The notes below the pieces were generated by a model that ran no database searches, was not told where the DNA came from, and saw only the letters and a list, made by a program, of their open reading frames with translations. Below, one piece after another: positions 1 through 8,669 of a stretch of DNA of 32,097 nt (position 1 is its first letter; each line of letters opens with the position of its first letter). Position numbers and translations under genes: made by a program. The stretch comes from Verrucomicrobiota bacterium (GTDB lineage Bacteria > Verrucomicrobiota > Verrucomicrobiia > Verrucomicrobiales > Akkermansiaceae), in contig WBXD01000008.1 in NCBI GenBank assembly GCA_008932935.1, positions 1-32,097 of the forward strand, written 5' to 3'.

Positions 1-1
1 C

Positions 2-2932
2 TCGCAAACATGGACCAACGACGGCACGCTGAGCGTTGCCGGGGCTATCACTAACAGCGGCAATTTGCTAACAACAACCGGTTCGGGCGTCACCACCATC
101 AGCGGCGACATCACCGGCGTTGGCGGATTGTCCAAGGCGGGCGCGGGCACCACGACCTTGTCGGGCACTGCCAACTCCTACAGCGGCCAGACCACGGTTG
201 CGGCGGGAACACTGTCGCTAACTGGAACGCTCAATACCGGGGAAAACACCACATCGCAGGTGACCATCGGCACGACGAACACCGACAACGCTCTGATGAA
301 ATCCTCAGGCACGCTCATCGCCGGCACCACCACTGCGCCGAGTTTGCGCGTGGCGGCGGTGGCCGGAGCGGCGGGCGCTTTGCATATCTCAGACCAAGCC
401 ATTTCCACAACCTCCGAACTCTGGCTCGGAAGCGGTGCGGGCGCTTATGCGGGGTTGAGGATCGCTGGCGGATCGCTCACCTGCGGCGGCAATCTCGTCG
501 CGGGCTTCGACAACGACCGCGCACTGGTCAGCCAGACAAGCGGGACCATCGGGATCACCACCAACCAGTTGATCATGGCATCCGGAGGTGCCGGGTCGAT
601 GGCCGTGGCCAATCTATCCGGCGGCTCGCTCACGGCGGCCAACCCCGCCACCGGCGGCGCCTGCGTGGGAGACTCGGGCACTGGCACACTCAATAATTTC
701 ACCAGTGCCGTATTTCTATCCGGAAGCGGATTGCTGGTCGGCAAAAACCCCGGATCCGTGGGAATCGTCAACTTGCTCGGAGGATCGGTCGCCACCAACC
801 GGGTCGCCGCCGGAACTGGATCTTCCACCCTCAACTTCAACGGCGGCACGCTCACGGCCAACGCCTCTACGGGTGCCTCGTTCTTCACCGGCCTGGGAGG
901 AACGTATATCTATGGGGCCGGAGGCACGATCAACGCCGCATCCTATAACAACACGGTGGCCCAGCCGCTGCTCGCCCCGCTTGGCTATGGAGTGAGCGCG
1001 ACCGGTCTGACGGTGAGCGGCGGAGGGTATATCGATGCCCCGCTCGTCGTGGTTTCCGGCGGCGATGGCAGCGGTGCCTGCGCGGTGGCTAACATCGACG
1101 CCTCTGGCAATCTAACCGGCATCACCATCACCAATCCGGGCAGCGGCTACACCATCCCGCCCGTTTTCACACTGACAGGTGGCGGCATCGGCAACACCGG
1201 CGCAATCGGCGGCAGCGCGACCTTGGTGGCTAACACCAGCGGCCTGCTCACGCTGACGGGAACCAGCGGATCGCTGACGTTTCCATCCGCCGCCGCCAAC
1301 ACCTACAGTGGCGGCACGCTGGTCATCGGTGGCCTGCAGGTGACCGCGGCTTCCGCCACGGCATTTGGCAGCGGCACGTTGACCCTCAGGCAATCGGGCG
1401 CTACCGGCATCACCTGTCTGAGCGTCGCAGGCGGAGTCACTCTGGCCAACCCGCTCGCCATGAACCTGTCGTATGCCCGCAACGGGGTCGCTTCCACCGA
1501 TGGCAGCAACACCCTCACTGGTCCCATTTCCCTCAGTGGCGGCTCGCAGATCGTGGCATTCCAGAACACGGGGGCGAGCGGATCGCTTTTCACCATCAGC
1601 GGCCCGATCACCGGCTACACCTTGTTCAACAGCCTGTCGTTCCGTGGCAGCGCGGGGGCGAAAGGGCTTGTCGCGTCCACAATCACGTTGGGATCGGGTT
1701 GCACGGTGGACAACAACGGTTCCGCTATCTGGACCTTCAGCGGCAGTGGCAGCAGTTGGCCAGCCACGGCCATCCTCGGATCCGGCAACATCATTGTGGC
1801 GGCGGACAACGCGCTGGCGACCAACTCGGTGATGGGTTCTGGTGGCTCTAGCACTGCGACGGGAGCCCTCGACCTCAACGGCTACAATCAGACTTTCGCC
1901 GGGCTCAACAGCACGAACGTTCATCTAAAGATCGGCAACGGGGGTACTAACTCCGACTCACTGCTCACGCTGAACAACCCGAACCCGCAGACGTTCAGGG
2001 GCTCCATCGTTGACGCACTGGGGTCCGGCACACGGAAAGTGGCGCTGGTGCTCACGGCCGGGACGCAGACGCTGTCAGGCGCCAACACCTACACGGGCAC
2101 CACAACCGTTAACGGCGGCGTGTTGCAGGTCAACGGCAGCACCGCCGCTGGCAGCGCCGTGACGGTCATCAGCGGCTCGCTCGCCGGCACGGGCAGTGTT
2201 TGGGGACTGGTTAGTATATCTTCCCCAGCCACCATCAATCCCGGCGTGATGGGCGCGGTGGGCACGCTCACGGTGGGCAGCGCGGTCATCTCAGGCACCT
2301 ATGTCTGTGACCTCGGGGATAGTTCATCAGACATGCTGGCGGTTGCCGGTGCCCTCGTTTTGGACCATGCCACCCTGGCGTTCAATCCGCTGGGCTATCC
2401 GGCATCCGACGGTTACACGATCGCGAGTTATAGCGGGGCCACTCCCGCGTTTACCACGGTGAAGAACCAGCCGTCGGGATATCATCTGGACTACAGCCAG
2501 GCGGGCTTGATCCGGCTGATGAAGACGGTCGGATACGAGTCATGGGCGGCGGGCCTCGGGCTCGACGCAAGCAACAACGGACCGATGCAGACTCCTGCTG
2601 CAGACGGCATCCCAAATCTGCTGAAATACGTCTTCAACGGGGATCCGCTGAGTTCCTGCCCATATGTGCTGCCAAGCCCGGCGGTGGGTGCCCAAGGGCG
2701 CTTGGTGTTCACCTACTTCCGCCGCGCGGAGTCGGTGGGCGAAACCACCCAGACCCTCGAATACGGGACGGACCTGTTGGGATGGACCAAGGTGACCATC
2801 CCTGCCACCTCGTCGGGCATGTTTGTCATCACGCCGGACACGCCGAGCCCCGGCGTTGAAGAGGTGGTGGCGACCGTGCCGCCGCCTGGCAACATAGGCC
2901 ATATCTTCGTGCGGCTGAGGGTGAACCAGTAG
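2..2932 (+). CDS. Autotransporter-associated beta-strand repeat protein (5' partial)
   Basis: The reading frame is open from the left edge, so the N-terminus and any signal peptide lie outside the window; about 976 residues are visible. The protein is rich in Gly, Ser, Thr and Ala. It carries clear copies of the beta-strand repeat known from autotransporter passengers: one near its visible start (GAGTTTLSGTANSYSGQTT) and one about two thirds along (TLSGANTYTGTTTVNGG). A central stretch has a GSGYTIPP-type module. The last ~140 residues change composition and resemble the C-terminal tails of secreted verrucomicrobial proteins (DGIPNLLKYVFNGDP). No autotransporter barrel, PEP-CTERM anchor or catalytic motif is visible. 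By family knowledge it is probably an extracellular or surface protein with a beta-helical fold. Its substrate or partner cannot be told from sequence. Confidence 0.8.
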   Translation, partial: SQTWTNDGTLSVAGAITNSGNLLTTTGSGVTTISGDITGVGGLSKAGAGTTTLSGTANSYSGQTTVAAGTLSLTGTLNTGENTTSQVTIGTTNTDNALMKSSGTLIAGTTTAPSLRVAAVAGAAGALHISDQAISTTSELWLGSGAGAYAGLRIAGGSLTCGGNLVAGFDNDRALVSQTSGTIGITTNQLIMASGGAGSMAVANLSGGSLTAANPATGGACVGDSGTGTLNNFTSAVFLSGSGLLVGKNPGSVGIVNLLGGSVATNRVAAGTGSSTLNFNGGTLTANASTGASFFTGLGGTYIYGAGGTINAASYNNTVAQPLLAPLGYGVSATGLTVSGGGYIDAPLVVVSGGDGSGACAVANIDASGNLTGITITNPGSGYTIPPVFTLTGGGIGNTGAIGGSATLVANTSGLLTLTGTSGSLTFPSAAANTYSGGTLVIGGLQVTAASATAFGSGTLTLRQSGATGITCLSVAGGVTLANPLAMNLSYARNGVASTDGSNTLTGPISLSGGSQIVAFQNTGASGSLFTISGPITGYTLFNSLSFRGSAGAKGLVASTITLGSGCTVDNNGSAIWTFSGSGSSWPATAILGSGNIIVAADNALATNSVMGSGGSSTATGALDLNGYNQTFAGLNSTNVHLKIGNGGTNSDSLLTLNNPNPQTFRGSIVDALGSGTRKVALVLTAGTQTLSGANTYTGTTTVNGGVLQVNGSTAAGSAVTVISGSLAGTGSVWGLVSISSPATINPGVMGAVGTLTVGSAVISGTYVCDLGDSSSDMLAVAGALVLDHATLAFNPLGYPASDGYTIASYSGATPAFTTVKNQPSGYHLDYSQAGLIRLMKTVGYESWAAGLGLDASNNGPMQTPAADGIPNLLKYVFNGDPLSSCPYVLPSPAVGAQGRLVFTYFRRAESVGETTQTLEYGTDLLGWTKVTIPATSSGMFVITPDTPSPGVEEVVATVPPPGNIGHIFVRLRVNQ

Positions 2933-3088
2933 GGACCGCATGGCAGCAGCGCCGCAGACTGTGCACGCACCGAAGAAAATACGTCCAAGACAGGCAGGCT
3001 GCCTGGCCTCCGGCGGCGATGATTGGCGACATGGGTAGTTTGGCCTTGGACATTGCGTCTAACCGGTACAAGCTGCGCGTACCCCGCG

Positions 3089-3874
3089 ATGCTGCAATAT
3101 TCCAAACAAGCTGATGAACGCCGCGAAGCCGGACCGCTGGAATGCTGGTGCCTGCACGGCGCCGTGGGGGTGGCGGCGGATTGGCGCGGGTTGGCCAAGC
3201 GGTTGGCGGCGGCGGCCATTAGCAGTCGCGCGGTGGATTTGTGGCGCTTTCTGGAGGATGGGCCTCAGCCATTGGAGGGCTTCGGCAAGGCACTCAACTC
3301 CGACGCGGGGGGTGAGGTGTTTCGCGGCAGCGGGCGGGCGTTGTTAGGATATTCGCTGGGCGGGCGGCTGGCGCTGCACGCATTGTTAGAAAAGGGCCAC
3401 CCGTGGCAGGCGGCGGTGTTGGTGTCGGCGCATCCAGGCTTGGAAGCTGCGGTGGAGCGGGCGGCGCGCCTGGAAACTGACGCGGCGTGGGCGGCGCGGG
3501 CGTTCGGCGGGGATTGGCAGCAGTTTCTAGATGCTTGGAATGCCCAGCCAGTGCTGGGTGCCACGGCGATCCGCGAGGCGGCGGCGGCCCGCGCATTGGT
3601 CACCCGGAGGCGCGAGGTAGCCCGCAGTTTCATGGATTGGTCGCTCGGAGCGCAGCAACCGCTGTGGCAACGGTTAGGCGAAATCACCATTCCGGTGTTG
3701 TGGGTGGCGGGCGAGCGGGATGACAAGTTTCTCGCACTGGCCCGCCGCGCCGTTAGTTTGTCCCCGCACGCGCGGCTCGCCGTGGCCCCCGCCTGCGGCC
3801 ATCGCGTGCCCTGGGAAAACGAGGCCTGGTTAGCCGAAACCACCGCCCGGTTTCTTAAGTTAGGCTACTTCTAA
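3089..3874 (+). CDS. Alpha/beta hydrolase, MenH-like (SHCHC synthase family candidate)
   Basis: A 261-residue alpha/beta hydrolase. I chose ATG 3089 because the longer frame from 3023 adds a low-quality N-terminus. Visible landmarks are the oxyanion segment CLHGAVGVAADW near residue 21, the nucleophile elbow GYSLGGRLAL with Ser89, an acid-bearing strand WVAGERDDKF (Asp211/212) and the C-terminal histidine in CGHRVPWENE (His238). GYSLGGR, SAHPGLE and GERDDKF resemble MenH, which makes 2-succinyl-6-hydroxy-2,4-cyclohexadiene-1-carboxylate in menaquinone synthesis. No other men gene is in the window, so the pathway assignment is an inference and a generic hydrolase remains possible. It has no signal peptide and is likely cytoplasmic. 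Its TAA stop shares bases with the stop of convergent pheT. Confidence 0.7.
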   Translation: MLQYSKQADERREAGPLECWCLHGAVGVAADWRGLAKRLAAAAISSRAVDLWRFLEDGPQPLEGFGKALNSDAGGEVFRGSGRALLGYSLGGRLALHALLEKGHPWQAAVLVSAHPGLEAAVERAARLETDAAWAARAFGGDWQQFLDAWNAQPVLGATAIREAAAARALVTRRREVARSFMDWSLGAQQPLWQRLGEITIPVLWVAGERDDKFLALARRAVSLSPHARLAVAPACGHRVPWENEAWLAETTARFLKLGYF

Positions 3875-6255
3875 CGAAATTTCACGCCGAGCTGGCTGGT
3901 TAGGGCGGCGAGCAGGCGCTGGTGGGCGGCATCGACCTCGTCGGATTTGAGGGTGCGTTCGCTGGCGCGATAGTGGAAGCGATAGGCCAAGGATTTGCGC
4001 TCCACGGCCAGCTTGACGCCGGTGGGATCGGTGAACACGTCGAAGCATTCACAGGCCACCAGCAAGGGCTCGGCCGCCTTGTCGATGACGCTTTCAATTT
4101 GCGCGTTGGCGGTGGTCAGCGGCAATTCCATCGCCGCGTCGCGCGACGAACCCGGGAACAACGGCAGATCCACCACATGCTGGATCCCGCCTAGCAACTT
4201 GCGCAGTTTTGCCAGATCAAACTCGGCCACATACACCGGCGCGGTGAAGTCCAGCTCGCGTTCGCGGGCCGGGGCGAGCCGGGCGAATACGCCGACGACT
4301 TGGCCGGCGAGCTTGATGTCGCAAGCGAGCACAAAGCCCGGGCGATCCTTGGGAGAGAAGCGGATTTCGCGCCCGCCCAGCAAGGCGGATAGAACGCCCT
4401 TTAGATCATACATGTCGGCATCGCGCTGGGTTTGCGCCCACCCGAATGGTTCGGTCGGTCCGGCTAACAGGATGGCCAGCGCGTCGCTCTCCTGATCGCG
4501 CGCCTTGCCGCCGCCGGCATTGCGAAATACCCGCCCCAATTCAAAAAACCGCAGGGACTTCACTTGTTGGCCGACGTTTCTAACTGCCGAAGCGAGCAGG
4601 CCCGGCACCAAGCTCGGACGCATCACCGCATGATCCTCGCTGAGCGGCAGCTTCACCCGGATGAGGTCGCCATCCAGCAGTGGCCGCGCCATCAGGGAAT
4701 CGCCCACCTGGTGGCCGGCGATGAGTTTGATCGTCTGGCATTCGTACAATCCGAGGGCCGCGAGACGCCGCCGCAACACCATGTCCGCGTCATACGCCGC
4801 ATCACTGGCGCTCGCCGGTACAAAGGTGCCTGCCAAGCGCGACGGCACCTTGTCGAGCCCGTGGACGCGGGCAATTTCTTCCACTAGGTCGATGTGGCGC
4901 TGTAGGTCGGCGCGGAATGACGGCACTTCCCAGGTGGCATCCGCCAGCTTGGTTAGGCCGAGCCGCGTGAGAATGGCCTCGGCGTCCGGCAGGGAAATCG
5001 AACTGCCCATCAGCTGGTTGAGCTTGGCGACGTCTAGGGCCACCGGACGGGTGAGTACGGGCGCCTCGCCCGCTGTTAGATTAGCAACCTCGGCGCTGCC
5101 GCCGGCAGTTTCCAAAATGAGTTTGACCGCAAGCGCGGAGGCGGCGAGCACGCCCGCCGGATCGACCCCGCGCTCGAAGCGGTAGGATGAATCCGAGGAC
5201 AAGCAGCAGCGGCGCGAGGTGCGGCGAATGCCAGAGGGAGTGAAATACGCCGATTCCAACAAAATGTCGGTGGTCGCCGCGGTCACCCCGCTGTCGGCGC
5301 CGCCCATCACGCCGCCGAGGGCCAGGGCGCGGCCGGAGGCATCGGCGATGAGCAGATCATCGGTGGTTAGAATATGTTGGGAAGCGTCGAGCGCGAGAAA
5401 CACCTCGCCCTCCACGGCGTGGCGCACCACGATGCCGCCGCTGAGTTTGGCGGCATCGAAGGCGTGCAGCGGCTGGCCGAGCTCGTGCAAAACATAGTTG
5501 GTGACATCGACGATGTTGTTGATCGGGCGCTGGCCGATTGACTCTAAGCGTTGCTTGAGCCACGCCGGGCTGTCTTGCACAGTCACGCCAGTGATGCGCA
5601 CGGCGGTATAGAGCGGGCAGGCTGTAGGCGCTGCGATGCGGATGGCAGAGGTGGGCGAGACGCCCACGCTCCTTGAAGGGAGATCCAGCGGTTGGAGCGG
5701 GGTTTTGAGCAAGGTGGCCAGCTCGCGGGCCATGCCGCGGTGGCTGAGTAGGTCGGGGCGGTTAGGTGTTACCTCCAACTCCAACAAAACATCGGAGTCG
5801 AACATTTCCATGAGCGGTTTGCCGATCTGGGAATCCGGCGGGAGGATGAGCAAGCCGTCCTCGCCAGCCTGCAGGCCGAGTTCGGCGGCGGAGCACAGCA
5901 TGCCGCGGGACTCCACCTTGCGCATCACCGTCTCACTGATGGTGAAGCCGCCGGGCAGCGCGGTGCCCGGCAGCGCGCAGGGGACCTTGTCGCCCACTTG
6001 GTAGTTTTGCGCGCCGCACACGATCTGCCGCAAGCTGCCTTCGCCCGCGTCCACTTGGGTGACCTTGAGCCGGTCGGCATGCGGATGCTGGACGGCCTCC
6101 ATCACTTGCGCCACCACAATTTTGTCTGAGGTGATGCCTTTGATAACGATGCCTTCGACCTCGACCCCGGCGAAGGTGAACAGGTCATCGATTTCCTGGA
6201 TCGATTTTCCAGTTAGGTCAAGGTGGGTTGCGAGCCAATTCAATGAGATGTTCAT
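3871..6255 (-). CDS. pheT: Phenylalanine--tRNA ligase beta subunit
   Basis: A 794-residue protein with the full PheT architecture. The N-terminus MNISLNWLATHLDL leads into an EMAP-type tRNA-binding domain (about residues 45-150, with VCGAQNYQVGDKVP and ESRGMLCSAAELGL). The B3/B4 editing region follows (ITGVTVQDSPAWLKQRLESI and VDVTNYVLHELGQPLHAFDA), then the B5 region and the catalytic-like core. The C-terminus is an anticodon-binding FDX-ACB domain (FPGSSRDAAMELPL to the end). Length and domain order are normal for bacterial PheT. With PheS it forms the alpha2-beta2 enzyme that charges tRNA-Phe in the cytoplasm. It lies downstream of pheS on the same strand after a 173-nt spacer with interspersed repeats. 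Its stop overlaps the stop of the convergent hydrolase gene. Confidence 0.97.
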   Translation of the reverse strand: MNISLNWLATHLDLTGKSIQEIDDLFTFAGVEVEGIVIKGITSDKIVVAQVMEAVQHPHADRLKVTQVDAGEGSLRQIVCGAQNYQVGDKVPCALPGTALPGGFTISETVMRKVESRGMLCSAAELGLQAGEDGLLILPPDSQIGKPLMEMFDSDVLLELEVTPNRPDLLSHRGMARELATLLKTPLQPLDLPSRSVGVSPTSAIRIAAPTACPLYTAVRITGVTVQDSPAWLKQRLESIGQRPINNIVDVTNYVLHELGQPLHAFDAAKLSGGIVVRHAVEGEVFLALDASQHILTTDDLLIADASGRALALGGVMGGADSGVTAATTDILLESAYFTPSGIRRTSRRCCLSSDSSYRFERGVDPAGVLAASALAVKLILETAGGSAEVANLTAGEAPVLTRPVALDVAKLNQLMGSSISLPDAEAILTRLGLTKLADATWEVPSFRADLQRHIDLVEEIARVHGLDKVPSRLAGTFVPASASDAAYDADMVLRRRLAALGLYECQTIKLIAGHQVGDSLMARPLLDGDLIRVKLPLSEDHAVMRPSLVPGLLASAVRNVGQQVKSLRFFELGRVFRNAGGGKARDQESDALAILLAGPTEPFGWAQTQRDADMYDLKGVLSALLGGREIRFSPKDRPGFVLACDIKLAGQVVGVFARLAPARERELDFTAPVYVAEFDLAKLRKLLGGIQHVVDLPLFPGSSRDAAMELPLTTANAQIESVIDKAAEPLLVACECFDVFTDPTGVKLAVERKSLAYRFHYRASERTLKSDEVDAAHQRLLAALTSQLGVKFR

Positions 6256-6428
6256 GGGAGAGATATGGGAAAGATATGGGAAAGATATTTAACCGCAGAT
6301 GGACGCAGATAAACGCAGATGGCAGAAGAAAATTGAGAGGACAGCAAGCATGAAGCGGAGTGTATTCCTGATAACTCATAACTGATAACCTCTTCATCTT
6401 GCGTCTTGGGTCTTGAAGTCTTGGGTCT
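6256..6428. repeat. Repeat-bearing spacer between pheS and pheT
   Basis: This 173-nt spacer holds several short-period sequences. A GATATGGGAAA unit is repeated at 6272-6290. An ACCGCAGATGGACGCAGATA tract with three CGCAGAT units lies at 6291-6321. ATAACTCATAACTGATAACC lies near 6371-6390. A degenerate 7-nt periodic tract (CTTGCGT, CTTGGGT, CTTGAAGT, CTTGGGT) runs from about 6400 to 6431. The last ends at the pheS stop. The same sequence styles recur in other intergenic gaps of this window, so these look like interspersed elements, not a gene. No open frame of substance is present. Confidence 0.7.
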
Positions 6429-7445
6429 TCAGGCGAATTGCTTGAGGAAGCGCACGTCATTCTCGATCAGTAGCCGGATATCCCGGATGCCCCAGCGGAT
6501 CATCGCGAGACGATCCAAGCCCATGCCGAAGGCGAAGCCGGTGGTTTTTTCCGGATCGTAGGCGTTGTCATTGCGCGAGGTGTTGATTGCGTCAAACACA
6601 GCGGGATCGACCATGCCGCAGCCGGCGACCTCGATCCAGCGCGGGGCCTGGCCCTTGATCTGAAGTTTGACGTCGATTTCGAAACTCGGTTCGGTGAAGG
6701 GGAAGAAATGCGGGCGGAAGCGCACTTCGGTAGTGGTGCCGAAGAGTTCGCGGAAGAAATACTCGAGGGTGCCTTTGAGATCTGGCAACGAGATATCATT
6801 GCCGACGGCGAGACCTTCGAGTTGATTGAAAACCGATAGATGAGTGGCGTCGATCTCATCGCGGCGATAGGCCGAGCCCGGCGCGATAATGCGGATCGGG
6901 GGGGCTTGTGCCTCCATCGTGCGGATTTGCACGCTGGACGTGTGGGTGCGCAGAAGTTTGCCGGAATCAAAGTAGAACGTATCCTTGGCGTTGCGAGCCG
7001 GGTGATCGGCCGGCGTGTTGAGTGCATCAAAGCAGTGGAACTCGTCCTCAATCTCTGGCCCGTCCGCCAAAGCAAAGCCTATCCGGCGCAAAATTCCGAT
7101 CGCCTGATCGCGGATTTGGGTGAGTGGGTGCAGCGCGCCGAGAGGCAGCGCGCGGGCCGGCAACGTAGCATCGATGCCGACCAGCGCGGCGCGGTCGGCG
7201 ATTCCGCGCAGGGCGGCCTGAGTAGCATCGAGGGCGTCGGTGATGGCGGCGCGCGCGGCATTGAGGAGTTGGCCGACGGCGGCCTTATCCTCTTTGAGCA
7301 CGTCCTTGATGCCGGCCGCAGCCAGAGTGAGAGTGCCCTTTTTGCCGAGTACGGCGACGCGGGCGTCATCCAGCGTGCGCTCGCTAGTGGCAGCGGCGAT
7401 GTGGGCGAGGGCGTCTTTTTCGATGGCTTCGATTTGCTCCTTCAT
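6429..7445 (-). CDS. pheS: Phenylalanine--tRNA ligase alpha subunit
   Basis: A 338-residue catalytic subunit of phenylalanyl-tRNA synthetase. I chose ATG 7445 (MKEQIEAIEKDALAHI) because the family begins with this coiled-coil arm; an upstream ATG at 7493 would add 16 unlikely residues. The class II core is complete: HPLTQIRDQAIGILRRIGF, a DTFYFDSGKLLRTHTSSVQI segment (motif 2 region), LEGLAVGNDISLPDLKGTLE, RFRPHFFPFTEPSFEIDV, the glycine-rich VAGCGMVDPAVF, and motif 3 GFAFGMGLDRLAMIRWGI. Spacing and length are standard. It is probably co-transcribed with pheT, although the 173-nt spacer with repeats is long for this pair. The upstream gap carries a 46-bp palindrome. I saw no T-box or Phe-rich leader peptide. 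Confidence 0.97.
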   Translation of the reverse strand: MKEQIEAIEKDALAHIAAATSERTLDDARVAVLGKKGTLTLAAAGIKDVLKEDKAAVGQLLNAARAAITDALDATQAALRGIADRAALVGIDATLPARALPLGALHPLTQIRDQAIGILRRIGFALADGPEIEDEFHCFDALNTPADHPARNAKDTFYFDSGKLLRTHTSSVQIRTMEAQAPPIRIIAPGSAYRRDEIDATHLSVFNQLEGLAVGNDISLPDLKGTLEYFFRELFGTTTEVRFRPHFFPFTEPSFEIDVKLQIKGQAPRWIEVAGCGMVDPAVFDAINTSRNDNAYDPEKTTGFAFGMGLDRLAMIRWGIRDIRLLIENDVRFLKQFA

Positions 7446-7594
7446 GGGAAAGGCCATTGCAATAGCCGTAAATCCGCCGCAGGTCAAAGCCAAGTTGGGC
7501 GGGATGAAAGAGAAATGGAACTCCTGATGAGAAGACTCAAGACCGCAATCTTTACACTCCGGTACCTACATTGTGCTTCCAATCCTTTCATTCC

Positions 7595-7640
7595 GGTTAG
7601 GACATTCTGACGTCCGATCGGACTCCAGAATGTCCTAACC
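7595..7640. repeat. 46-bp near-perfect palindrome upstream of pheS
   Basis: The 15-nt arm GGTTAGGACATTCTG (7595-7609) is followed 16 nt later by its exact reverse complement (7626-7640). The intervening bases contain a perfect 12-nt palindrome GTCCGATCGGAC (7612-7623), leaving only two mismatched pairs over the whole 46 bp. It lies in the 242-nt gap between the mgtC-like stop and the pheS start, both on the minus strand. It could act as a bidirectional terminator or processing hairpin, or be a small palindromic mobile element. It has no run of T after either arm, so a classical intrinsic terminator is not shown. Confidence 0.8.
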
Positions 7641-7687
7641 ATTTCGGTCGGTGCATTACCCAGGCAGTTATTGCCGCCAGTCGCGAT

Positions 7688-8410
7688 TCACTGGAGGTGC
7701 TCGGCGAGCGGTTGCTGGCCGCGTTCGTGGATGGCGATCACGCCGTGGAGGGACGCCAGAGCGTCGAGAAACTCATGCAGGTGGCGGCGAGGCAGCCGCA
7801 GGTCGAGTTGTGCACGTACGGTTCCATCCGGCAAATTCGCGTATATCAAGGCTTGGTCACTGAGGCGGAAGTCTTCGCGCAGCCGCTCGATTTTAATCCG
7901 CACCTTGCCATGGTCCGGGTCGAATTTTAGCTCGATGCCGACGCTTTGCACTCCACCCAAATGGTGCATTTCCCATTTGAGTAGCAGCACCAGTACAATG
8001 CGCACCAGTAGGCTGAGGCCAAACCCGGCCAGCGCAAAGCCCGCGCCAACCACCATGCCGATGGCCGCGGTGACCCAAATGGTGGCGGCAGTGGTCATGC
8101 CGCTGACGCCGTTGCGTGAGTGGAGGATGGCACCGGCGCCGAGAAATCCGATGCCGGTGACAATCTGACCCGCGACCCGCCCGGAATCCCCGCTGCTGCT
8201 GATGAACAAAAATGACATTAGCGTAAACACCGTCGAGCCCAGGCAGACGAGGGTCAGGGTGCGCAAGCCGGCCGGCTTTTCATGCCGCTCACGCTCCGCT
8301 CCCACAATGGCACCGCAGACGACGGAGGTGACGGCTAACAAAATTTCCAACCCCGGCGAAGGCAACCCATCGCGTAGGGAACGGGTCATTAATTCAGATA
8401 GATAGGGCAT
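7688..8410 (-). CDS. MgtC/SapB family membrane protein
   Basis: A 240-residue protein with the MgtC signature. The N-terminal half has about four hydrophobic segments and the conserved GAIVGAERERHEKPAGLRT, VCLGSTVFTLMSF, QIVTGIGFLGAGAIL and TTAATIWVTAAIGMVVGAGF blocks. The C-terminal ~90 residues are a soluble, ACT-like cytoplasmic domain (VRIKIERLREDFRLSDQ). In other bacteria the family is linked to magnesium limitation, modulation of F-type ATPase and virulence. Its function here is not known, and SapB-type proteins without a Mg role are common. The gene stands alone, with no mgtB-type transporter nearby and no recognisable Mg-responsive leader. It is separated from the downstream pheS by a palindrome. 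Confidence 0.88.
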   Translation of the reverse strand: MPYLSELMTRSLRDGLPSPGLEILLAVTSVVCGAIVGAERERHEKPAGLRTLTLVCLGSTVFTLMSFLFISSSGDSGRVAGQIVTGIGFLGAGAILHSRNGVSGMTTAATIWVTAAIGMVVGAGFALAGFGLSLLVRIVLVLLLKWEMHHLGGVQSVGIELKFDPDHGKVRIKIERLREDFRLSDQALIYANLPDGTVRAQLDLRLPRRHLHEFLDALASLHGVIAIHERGQQPLAEHLQ

Positions 8411-8620
8411 CGGGGCTCGCTTGCGGGTTCAAGTGACAGGGGTTAGATCCAGCGCGAGGAGGAGTGGCAAAACGGCACTCGCTAGGCGCGGACGCCCAGC
8501 ACGATCCATTGAGTTGACGCGGCAGAGGATTGGAAGAGGCGGTGGGCGTTCCGCGAACTCGGCCGAGCTGTAGAACGCCCGATGCTGTTGACTTAACCTC
8601 TTGGTCGTTTGACAGAGGCT

Positions 8621-8637
8621 CCTGGCAGGATGCCAGG
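8621..8637. repeat. GGCAGGATGCC-type hairpin element
   Basis: CCTGGCA-GGA-TGCCAGG forms a perfect 7-bp stem with a 3-nt loop. It lies in the 259-nt gap between the aldose epimerase stop and the mgtC-like start. The core GGCAGGATGCC, followed by a GCGC/CCACC-type tail, recurs at 12219-12349 and 18534-18555. This marks an interspersed family, and also suggests the hairpin could end or stabilise the epimerase transcript. Confidence 0.6.
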
Positions 8638-8669
8638 GCCACCTGTGGCGCGGGCAGCCTCCCCGGCGC

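Noticed and set aside
7446-7594. T-box or attenuator leader for pheST
   Set aside because: I found no T-box consensus, no specifier stem and no Phe-rich leader peptide.
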